6,490 bases of DNA from Candidatus Woesearchaeota archaeon (GTDB lineage Archaea; Nanobdellota; Nanobdellia; Woesearchaeales; ARS49), in the NCBI GenBank assembly GCA_016203345.1, contig JACQMZ010000018.1:1-6490 (forward strand), in the 5' to 3' direction. Shown piece after piece: positions 1 to 5,429 of the stretch (position 1 is the first letter of the stretch; each line of letters starts with the position of its first letter). The translations under genes and the position numbers were made by a program. Below the pieces are notes generated by a model. It was not told the origin of the DNA and searched no databases. It worked only from the letters and a program-made list of their open reading frames with translations.

Positions 1-1118
1 TGATGGCTGAGATAAGCACACGCACGTATTACTTGTGGATAGACGAGCCCTTTGCTGCCGACGACACAGAGTACTGCCTCAAAAAAGCATGGCGGGACGG
101 AGTGACTCTCCCAGACCACCTTGTCAACGATCCCCTCATTGGATGGACACTCAAACCGAATTATACTAACGACCAAATCATCATCGTCAACGGAACACGC
201 AGGTTAGTGTACGGCTCACACCACCACAACAGCAAAGGAATGAACAATGCCGAAGAATTTTCACTGAAAAAGCCAGAGAACACCACACGCATCGTCATGC
301 TTGGAGACAGTTACACGTGCGGACCAGACACACCGATACTTCTGAGTATGGGAAACCTGCTGAAAGAAATGATTCCTCACAACGAAGTCCTCAACTTCTG
401 CGTGCCTGAACGCGGCATAGAAACCATGTACGCACGGTACGTGCTCGAAGCCAGAAACTACTCGCCAGACATCGTGGTGTGGAACATCAACATGCAGACA
501 CTGCTCACCCCGAACGACTGCCTATTGAATATCCCGCAACTTGAAGTCATACAGAACACGATCCACATCAAAGAACGCACCTATCCATCCACTGACGACT
601 TTCTCTCACGGTATCGTCCCCCATTCGCAGAGAGCGCGCTTGTCAAACACGTCCTGCGATGGCTACATACCGTGCGCAGGGAAGAAAAAATTCAGCTCGG
701 AATCAAACTCTTAGACACCATGATGGACAACGTCAGGCAAGACCACACCACACTTGTCGTCGCCATGATCCCTACCCAGGACGCCCTCTTTGCAGACACA
801 TTCAACGACATCAAACAAAGACTCTTTGACAAACGCATCAACTTCCTTGGACAAAAATACTTCCAAGCCAACAAAAACTATTACCGCAACCAATCATGGT
901 TCCTCGGCAACAGCCCCCAATACAGCGTCATCGGACACGGCGTACACGCAGGAGGAATCAAAATGCTCCTTGAACACTCCCGCACCATTCCTCCCACAAC
1001 AAACTACTTTTTCACCGCATCTGACCAACACAACTACATGATTCTTGTGCCTGACCAATTCCCGTACGACACCAACGTCCGCGTCCTCTACCCCTACAAC
1101 ACGAGCGTCACCGCATGA
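1..1118 (+). CDS. SGNH/GDSL hydrolase-like protein, 5'-partial (first of a tandem pair)
   Basis: This is a probable exported SGNH-fold esterase, acyltransferase or related protein; the substrate cannot be told. Numbering from the ATG at 3, the nucleophile block GDSYTCG lies at residues 101-107 (Ser103), after the usual N..G...RI approach (HHHNSKG, then TRIVML). A late histidine, His315 (GHGVHAGG), fits the catalytic His, but the residue three before it is His312 instead of the usual Asp. Cysteines 25, 106, 133 and 173 all have partners in the downstream paralogue. The ATG at 3 is probably internal: residues 2-4 (AEI) align with residues 23-25 of the neighbour, whose first ~22 residues are a membrane anchor, so the true start should lie about 20 codons before the window. 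The gene ends in TGA overlapping the next ATG (ATGA), implying coupled translation. The family call is fairly sure; catalytic activity is not. Confidence 0.72.
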   Translation, partial: MAEISTRTYYLWIDEPFAADDTEYCLKKAWRDGVTLPDHLVNDPLIGWTLKPNYTNDQIIIVNGTRRLVYGSHHHNSKGMNNAEEFSLKKPENTTRIVMLGDSYTCGPDTPILLSMGNLLKEMIPHNEVLNFCVPERGIETMYARYVLEARNYSPDIVVWNINMQTLLTPNDCLLNIPQLEVIQNTIHIKERTYPSTDDFLSRYRPPFAESALVKHVLRWLHTVRREEKIQLGIKLLDTMMDNVRQDHTTLVVAMIPTQDALFADTFNDIKQRLFDKRINFLGQKYFQANKNYYRNQSWFLGNSPQYSVIGHGVHAGGIKMLLEHSRTIPPTTNYFFTASDQHNYMILVPDQFPYDTNVRVLYPYNTSVTA

Positions 1119-2440
1119 AAAAAATCTTTGTAAAAAAAATAGTCTTGCTCACCGCAACACTCCTTGTCCTCTTCATTGCGGCAGAAATCTTTTTCCGCGC
1201 GTACTATTCATACACCGGGCAGTTTGTTGCGGCAGACGACATTGAGCACTGCCTCAAAGAACTCAAACTCAAAAAACTACCTACTGACAAAGTCAACTTC
1301 GTCAATTTCACCCGCGTCGACAGATGGGACTACGACCCCCTCATCGGCGCCACAAGCAAAAAAAATTACAACGAAGACCACATCGAACGTCAAATAGTCA
1401 ATGGCAAAACAATTCACCAAATCATGTACGACCAGCACCACCACAACAACCAAGGAATGGTCAACCTTGAAAATTTCACGCTATACAAAACAGCAAATGT
1501 CAGCGTTCGCATTGCACTCTTTGGCGACAGCTTCACGTGCGGCGACCAGGCACCACTTCTCTACAGCATGGGATATGTCCTCAAAGCGCTGATCAACAAA
1601 AGCGAAGTCCTCAACCTGTGCGTCAGCGGACGCGGAATAGACACTATGTACGCACGCTACATCCTTGAAGGCAAAAACTACTCACCAGACGTCGTCTGGT
1701 TCAACATTTTTGTCGACGACCTTGCGCGAGCATTTGTCTGCCCGCTTGAAACGCCAAATCTCACGATTGCAAACGGCAGACTCGTCCTTGGGCCCAGACT
1801 GTACCGCAACGCAAAAGAACTATACGACAAGTACCAACCACCCACGGTTGAAAGCTTTTTTGTCAAGCACGCGCTGTCGGTTTACGACCAGCACACCAGA
1901 CACGCCAGAAACATGGCCAAAGGACTGGCACTCCTCGATGTGATGCTCAACGAAATGAAGCGACACACCAAGGAAGCGAACTCAACTTTTTTCGTCAGCG
2001 CCATCCAAGCACCAAACCCCAACCCCCTCCAAGTCTATTATTACCAACAAATCAAAGAGCTCGCCACGCGCAAAAACATTCCATTCTTTGACAGCAACAC
2101 GTACTTCAAAACTAACAACGAACTCTACCACAACCAGTCCTTCTATTATTTTAAAGAAGGAAGAGGACTCGGCCACTACAGCGTCATCGGCAATGCCCTC
2201 CACGCACAAGGCATGAAGGAAGTCATGGCATCAACAGGCATCATCCCCATCACCACAAATTATTATTTCGCCAACTTCCACGCAAGCAACCCCCTACTTC
2301 TCATTCCCGAAGACTTCGGGCCAAATAAACAAAACTTCAGAACACTGCTCTCCTATTCCATCAGCACTGAAAACGTCAGCACCCTCTACTCAAATGCGAC
2401 GATAAACGTCATCGACAGACGCATCGAGAATTTTGAATAA
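1115..2440 (+). CDS. Membrane-anchored SGNH/GDSL hydrolase-like protein (second of a tandem pair)
   Basis: Full-length 441-residue paralogue of the upstream gene. Residues 1-8 are Lys-rich and residues 9-27 are hydrophobic (LLTATLLVLFIAAEIFF), indicating a signal anchor with the rest outside the membrane. The domain shows HHHNNQG (108-114), the nucleophile block GDSFTCG (137-143, Ser139), a block II-like CVSGRG (169-174) and a C-terminal His363 in GNALHAQG. The Asp expected three residues before the His is Asn360, and the block III GxND motif is not clear (FVDD, 199-202), so the enzyme may work as a Ser-His dyad, be altered in function, or be inactive. Cys46, 142, 169 and 209 match the four cysteines of the paralogue; the last three have identical spacing (27 and 40 residues), suggesting disulfides. 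Ten N-x-S/T sequons are present. No Shine-Dalgarno is seen; the start rests on the ATGA overlap and the anchor. SGNH proteins often modify polysaccharides or lipids, but nothing here fixes a substrate. Confidence 0.75.
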   Translation: MKKIFVKKIVLLTATLLVLFIAAEIFFRAYYSYTGQFVAADDIEHCLKELKLKKLPTDKVNFVNFTRVDRWDYDPLIGATSKKNYNEDHIERQIVNGKTIHQIMYDQHHHNNQGMVNLENFTLYKTANVSVRIALFGDSFTCGDQAPLLYSMGYVLKALINKSEVLNLCVSGRGIDTMYARYILEGKNYSPDVVWFNIFVDDLARAFVCPLETPNLTIANGRLVLGPRLYRNAKELYDKYQPPTVESFFVKHALSVYDQHTRHARNMAKGLALLDVMLNEMKRHTKEANSTFFVSAIQAPNPNPLQVYYYQQIKELATRKNIPFFDSNTYFKTNNELYHNQSFYYFKEGRGLGHYSVIGNALHAQGMKEVMASTGIIPITTNYYFANFHASNPLLLIPEDFGPNKQNFRTLLSYSISTENVSTLYSNATINVIDRRIENFE

Positions 2441-2454
2441 GCAAGGTTTATAAA
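2441..2454 (+). promoter_or_regulatory. Archaeal BRE/TATA promoter of the ribosomal protein operon
   Basis: TTTATAAA at 2447-2454 is a near-ideal archaeal TATA box, preceded by the purine-rich GCAAGG (2441-2446) in the position of a BRE. It begins directly after the stop codon of the SGNH gene (2438-2440). Archaeal start sites usually lie about 22-27 bases downstream of the box, so transcription should begin near 2475-2480. There is no other good TATA box between here and the uL3 start. Confidence 0.75.
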
Positions 2455-2485
2455 TGAACGGCTAATAATCGAGCATACCTAGAGC

Positions 2486-2504
2486 CTGGAAGGATACCTT
2501 TCAG
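2486..2504 (+). other. Leader hairpin H1
   Basis: CTGGAAGG (2486-2493) pairs with CCTTTCAG (2497-2504) across an ATA loop: seven Watson-Crick pairs and one G-U. Its 5' arm can instead pair with TTCAGG at 2529-2534. Confidence 0.6.
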
Positions 2505-2538
2505 TACAACTGGTGGATTGTTCTACGGTTCAGGAGCA

Positions 2539-2583
2539 GAATTTTCTCAAATTCGCCGCTGAGCGGCTCACATGAGAAAATTC
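2539..2583 (+). other. Leader hairpin H2, perfect 11-bp stem with inner GC hairpin
   Basis: GAATTTTCTCA (2539-2549) is exactly complementary to TGAGAAAATTC (2573-2583). Inside, GCCGC (2555-2559) pairs with GCGGC (2563-2567) around a TGA loop. The two helices are separated by five unpaired bases on each side. No U-run follows, so it does not look like a terminator. A shorter alternative hairpin uses the same 5' arm: GAATTT (2539-2544) with AAATTC (2549-2554) and a TCTC loop. Confidence 0.7.
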
Positions 2584-2587
2584 GGGT

Positions 2588-2611
2588 AATACTGTACAGT
2601 GTTACAGTGTT
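2588..2611 (+). repeat. Palindrome plus perfect tandem 8-mer (leader hairpin H3)
   Basis: ACAGTGTT occurs twice with no gap (2596-2603 and 2604-2611). The first copy overlaps the 10-base palindrome ACTGTACAGT (2591-2600). As RNA, AATACTGT (2588-2595) pairs with the second copy (2604-2611), leaving the first copy as an 8-base loop. It could also be a DNA operator for a dimeric regulator; its position is about 110-135 bases downstream of the predicted transcription start. Confidence 0.55.
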
Positions 2612-2649
2612 GATGAGGAATTGGTTGACACCATCGGTTTTACACACCC

Positions 2650-3615
2650 ATGCCACAACGAAGAACCCCTAGACAGGGCAGTATGGAATATTGGCCCCGC
2701 TGTCGAGCTAGCTCAACCCATGCGCGCATCAGAACATGGCCAGCAGGACCAGCAAGCAAACCCCTGGGCTTCGCAGGCTACAAAGCAGGCATGACCCACG
2801 TCACCGTCATGGACAGCAGACCAAACTCCATCACCAAAGGAGAAGAAATCGCCCTCCCTGCCACCATCGTCGAGTGCCCACCGCTCAAGGTGTACGGACT
2901 CCGTCTCTACCGACGAGACGCGTACGGCGCCCACCCAGCGATGGACGTTCTCACTGACAAACCCGACAAAACCCTTTCCTCCCGCCTCATTCTTCCCAAA
3001 AAAACAACGCAAAAAAACATCGCGATTTCCGACTACCACGATCTCACCCTTCTCGTGCATACGCAACCAAAATTTACCGGCATAGGCAAGAAAAAACCAG
3101 AAGCATTTGAACTCGGCATCGGCGGCACTATTCAGGAAAAATACACAGCAGCAACCACACTGCTTGGCAAAGAAATCCCAGTCACAGACGTCTTCGGCGA
3201 AGGCATCCAAATCGACAGCCATGCCATCACCAAAGGAAAAGGATTTCAAGGCCCTGTCAAGCGATTCGGCATCAACATCAGAGCACATAAGTCAGAAAAA
3301 ACCAAGCGCGGACCAGGAAACGTCGGCGGATGGACAGGCAACAGAAGCTTCCCTGTCCCCCACGCCGGACAAACCGGCTATCACCAGCGCATGGAACGCA
3401 ACAAACTCATTCTCAAAATCTCAGAACCAAGCGCAGTCAACCCTGCAGGCGGGTTCGTCCACTACGGCGTAGTCAAAAATCCCGCACTCGTCATCCACGG
3501 CTCACTTGCAGGACCTCCAAAACGGCTTGTGAAATTTACCTTTGCCGGACTCCCGACCATGAAAGCAAAAGCGCCACTCGCGGTAACATACATCAGCCAG
3601 ACATCAAAACAATGA
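2650..3615 (+). CDS. rpl3: Large ribosomal subunit protein uL3 (L3), archaeal type
   Basis: uL3 binds 23S rRNA early in 50S assembly and reaches towards the peptidyl-transferase centre. At 321 residues it is close to the archaeal norm. Visible family signatures are the N-terminal basic extension ending in GFAGYKAGMTHV (40-51), GKGFQGPVKRFG around 196-207, and VPHAGQTGYHQR (236-247), the conserved AGQ.G.HQR loop near the catalytic centre. The ATG at 2650 is the first in-frame start after a TGA at 2623-2625, and the N-terminus (MPQRRTPRQGSMEYWPR) fits the archaeal pattern. No Shine-Dalgarno lies at usual spacing: GAGG at 2615-2618 is about 31 bases away. It is the first gene of the operon, behind a long structured leader, and is followed by uL4 after 31 bases. 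Confidence 0.97.
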   Translation: MPQRRTPRQGSMEYWPRCRASSTHARIRTWPAGPASKPLGFAGYKAGMTHVTVMDSRPNSITKGEEIALPATIVECPPLKVYGLRLYRRDAYGAHPAMDVLTDKPDKTLSSRLILPKKTTQKNIAISDYHDLTLLVHTQPKFTGIGKKKPEAFELGIGGTIQEKYTAATTLLGKEIPVTDVFGEGIQIDSHAITKGKGFQGPVKRFGINIRAHKSEKTKRGPGNVGGWTGNRSFPVPHAGQTGYHQRMERNKLILKISEPSAVNPAGGFVHYGVVKNPALVIHGSLAGPPKRLVKFTFAGLPTMKAKAPLAVTYISQTSKQ

Positions 3616-3646
3616 TAACAACAATGAATACCAAAGAACACACACC

Positions 3647-4432
3647 ATGAAACTCCCCATCCTCAACACCACAGGCGCCAAAGTAGGCGAACAAGAACTT
3701 CCAAAAGTATTTGACACGCCAGTCAGGCAAGACCTCATCCTCAGAACAAACCTTGCCATCGCCAGCCACAAACGCCAACCATACGGCACAGACCCGCGCG
3801 CAGGCGCAAAATCAGCAGCCAAACTTTCCCGCAGACGAAGAAAATACAAAACAGCATACGGCAAAGGAATCTCACGCATCCCCCGCAAAATCATGTCCAG
3901 AAACGGAGAACGCATGAACTGGGTAGGAGCATTCGCCCCAGGAACCGTCGGCGGCAGAATGGCCTTTCCCCCAAGCGCGCAAAAAAACTGGCACCAAAAA
4001 ATCAACCAAAAAGAACGCACACTCGCACGCAACAGCGCGCTCGCGGCAACAGTAAACAAACAACACGTCACCTCGCGAGGACACCGCATACCCACAAACT
4101 TCCCATTCATCATCTCCACAGACTTCGAAACACTTGACAAAGCGACCAAAGTTGTTGAAGCGCTTGACAAACTCGGACTCATGCAAGAACTTGAACGCTG
4201 CGACACACGCGTCATCCGCGCAGGCAGAGGAAAAAACAGAGGACGACCATACGTCACCAAAATCGGGCCGCTCCTCGTCGTGTCCGGACCATGCAAACTC
4301 CTCACCGCAGGACGCAACATTCCAGGAATCGACATCATGCCTGCCGCCAGACTCAGCACCATAAACCTTGCGCCAGGATCACGACCAGGAAGACTCACAC
4401 TCTACACACAAGGAGCACTTGCCAAACTATGA
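3647..4432 (+). CDS. rpl4: Large ribosomal subunit protein uL4 (L4), archaeal type
   Basis: uL4 is a 50S protein whose extended loop lines the peptide exit tunnel. The 261 residues match the archaeal form. Seen are YGTDPRAG (46-53), the Arg-rich stretch SRRRRKYKTAYGKGISRIPR (61-80), the tunnel-loop signature WVGAFAPGTVGGR (92-104), and the C-terminal GRGKNRGRPY (193-202) with KIGPLLVV (205-212). The start lacks a Shine-Dalgarno; the bases before it are A/C-rich (AAAGAACACACACC). An 8-codon out-of-frame ORF (3623-3649) ends across the start codon, which might allow reinitiation after uL3 but is probably fortuitous. In bacteria uL4 autoregulates the S10 operon, so it is one candidate ligand for the leader upstream of uL3. 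It overlaps uL23 by ATGA. Confidence 0.97.
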   Translation: MKLPILNTTGAKVGEQELPKVFDTPVRQDLILRTNLAIASHKRQPYGTDPRAGAKSAAKLSRRRRKYKTAYGKGISRIPRKIMSRNGERMNWVGAFAPGTVGGRMAFPPSAQKNWHQKINQKERTLARNSALAATVNKQHVTSRGHRIPTNFPFIISTDFETLDKATKVVEALDKLGLMQELERCDTRVIRAGRGKNRGRPYVTKIGPLLVVSGPCKLLTAGRNIPGIDIMPAARLSTINLAPGSRPGRLTLYTQGALAKL

Positions 4433-4695
4433 GCGCCAACCCCTACGACGTGGTCATGTACCCCTTGTCCAGCGAGAAATCACTCCGCATGATGGAAGCA
4501 CACAACAAACTCATCTTCGTCGTCAAACTCACTTCAAACAAACACGACATCAAGGATGCCATCCAAACCATGTTCAAAGCAAAAGTCACGTGCGTACACA
4601 CCAAGATCACGCCACGCGGCGACAAACACGCCATAGTCACGTTCGCAAAAGACTCACCAGCAATCGACATTGCAACCAACCTGGGGCTGATGTAA
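4429..4695 (+). CDS. rpl23: Large ribosomal subunit protein uL23 (L23)
   Basis: uL23 sits at the exit of the peptide tunnel and contacts signal recognition particle and chaperones. The 88-residue length is typical of the short archaeal form. The fold signature is clear: YPLSSEKS (11-18, the P..TEK motif), NKLIFVV (26-32), HDIKDAIQTMFKAKV (39-53), the turn around TPRGDKHAIV (61-70), and a terminal DIATNLGLM. The start is the ATG inside the ATGA overlapping the uL4 stop; the frame is open further upstream, but that stretch lies inside uL4 and has no uL23 similarity. AAGGAG at 4410-4415 is a possible Shine-Dalgarno, though 13 bases away is rather far. The stop codon directly abuts the uL2 start. 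Confidence 0.96.
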   Translation: MSANPYDVVMYPLSSEKSLRMMEAHNKLIFVVKLTSNKHDIKDAIQTMFKAKVTCVHTKITPRGDKHAIVTFAKDSPAIDIATNLGLM

Positions 4696-5403
4696 ATGGG
4701 AAAATCACTCATCCAACAAGCACGCGGCAAAGGCGGACCAAGCTACGTCGCACGCTCTTTCAGGTACAAGTCCTCTGCCAAACACCCCGCCACAGCCCGC
4801 AACGGAACCATCACAGACTTTGTCAAATGCCCAGGCCACTCTGCGCCCCTTGCAGAAGTCACGTATGAAGACGGCACCATCGCGTTCCTCATCGCGCCAG
4901 AAGGAGTCCGAGTCGGAGACCCCATCAACGCAACACCACAAGCAGACCCGAGAGTCAGCGGCAGCATCCTCGCGCTCGCAAACATTCCTGAAGGAACAAA
5001 CATCTATAATATAGAAAGCCAGCCAGGAGACGGCGGAAAATTCTGCCGCACAAGCGGCAATGCCGCACGCCTCATCAGCAAAACAGACCAATACGCAATC
5101 GTCGTGCTCCCATCACGGCGCGAACGACAATTCCTGCTCTCCTGCAGAGCCAGCATCGGCACGATCGCAGGCGGCGGCCGCAAAGAGAAACCATTCCTTA
5201 AAGCAGGCACGCGCCACCATGCCAAACGCATGAAAAACAAACGCTACCCAATGATCAGCGGCGCCGCACAAAACGCAGTCGACCACCCATTCGGAAACAA
5301 GCGCACCTCGCGCAAGGCAAAACAGCGCCCAGCGCCACGCTTCGCCCCAGCAGGACGAAAAGTCGGCAAGCTCCACCCCACGCGCACAGGACGCAAGAAG
5401 TAA
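4696..5403 (+). CDS. rpl2: Large ribosomal subunit protein uL2 (L2)
   Basis: uL2 is needed for subunit association and peptidyl-transferase activity. The 235 residues fit the archaeal size. Seen are GPSYVARSFRYK (14-25), CPGHSAPLAEV (45-55), the SH3-like barrel ending IESQPGDGGKF (106-116), GGGRKEKPFLKAG (159-171) and NAVDHPFG (193-200). His197 corresponds to the catalytically important E. coli His229 region. The stretch after it is unusual: NKRTSRK (201-207) replaces the glycine- and histidine-rich GGG.HQH-type segment common in other archaea, as also remembered for DPANN lineages. The start codon follows the uL23 TAA with no gap; the only upstream purine run is GGGG at 4683-4686. Confidence 0.97.
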   Translation: MGKSLIQQARGKGGPSYVARSFRYKSSAKHPATARNGTITDFVKCPGHSAPLAEVTYEDGTIAFLIAPEGVRVGDPINATPQADPRVSGSILALANIPEGTNIYNIESQPGDGGKFCRTSGNAARLISKTDQYAIVVLPSRRERQFLLSCRASIGTIAGGGRKEKPFLKAGTRHHAKRMKNKRYPMISGAAQNAVDHPFGNKRTSRKAKQRPAPRFAPAGRKVGKLHPTRTGRKK

Positions 5404-5419
5404 AAAACAACTCGGAAAT

Positions 5420-5429
5420 AAAAAAAAAA
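5420..5429 (+). repeat. A10 homopolymer running into the uS19 start codon
   Basis: Ten consecutive A bases at 5420-5429, the last being the first base of the uS19 ATG. The 25-base spacer between uL2 and uS19 is otherwise A-rich and has no Shine-Dalgarno. It may keep the start region unstructured, and is a place where sequencing or assembly length errors are likely. Confidence 0.8.

Larger units (their letters stand above)
2475..2649 (+). promoter_or_regulatory. Long structured 5' leader of the uL3 operon (candidate cis-regulatory RNA)
   Basis: About 175 bases separate the predicted transcription start from the uL3 ATG, which is long for an archaeal mRNA. Three hairpins can be read directly. 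H1 (2486-2504) has an 8-bp stem with one G-U pair and an ATA loop. H2 (2539-2583) has a perfect 11-bp outer stem, a symmetric 5x5 internal loop and a 5-bp GC stem (GCCGC/GCGGC) with a TGA loop. H3 (2588-2611) has an 8-bp stem with one wobble and an 8-base loop. Competing pairings exist for H1 and H2. Base composition is balanced (46% A+C over 2461-2640, counted by hand) while the coding strand nearby reaches about 70%. The likely role, inferred, is feedback control by a ribosomal protein such as uL3 or uL4, or another switch. The exact 5' end is inferred from the TATA box. Confidence 0.6.

Noticed and set aside
2504..2583. Possible tRNA or tRNA-like fold (GGTTCAGG at 2527-2534 resembles a T-loop)
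   Set aside because: No cloverleaf: no acceptor stem, D-arm or anticodon arm can be placed around it.
2539..2590. Intrinsic-type terminator or attenuator at H2
   Set aside because: No T-run follows the stem (next bases are GGGTAATACTG), and archaeal terminators are T-rich.
2610..2616. Box C-like TTGATGA and a CTGA (2559-2562), suggesting a C/D RNA or K-turn bound by L7Ae
   Set aside because: The CTGA is in the inner stem and loop of H2 and precedes the C-like box; no flanking stems bring them together as a K-turn, and the sequence between them is already paired in H2 and H3.
2713..3288. Minus-strand open frame opposite uL3 (191 codons)
   Set aside because: Antisense shadow of uL3; Val/Cys/Phe-rich low-complexity translation with no family resemblance.
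3623..3650. Eight-codon ORF between uL3 and uL4
   Set aside because: Too short, without a ribosome binding site, and overlapping the uL4 start out of frame; best explained by chance in an A/C-rich spacer.
3604..4398. Long open frame on the minus strand opposite uL4 (264 codons)
   Set aside because: It lies entirely antisense to a certain uL4 gene, its translation shows no recognisable domain, and long antisense frames are expected from the strong A+C skew and codon bias of the coding strand.
4291..4428. Longer N-terminal form of uL23 using an upstream in-frame ATG
   Set aside because: The extra 46 residues lie within uL4, are His/Thr/Arg-rich out-of-frame translation, and do not resemble uL23, which normally begins near the chosen start.
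5000..5016. TATA-like CTATAATATAG inside uL2 as an internal promoter
   Set aside because: It encodes conserved-region codons of uL2 (NIYNIE), there is no BRE-like purine run, and the next gene begins more than 400 bases downstream.
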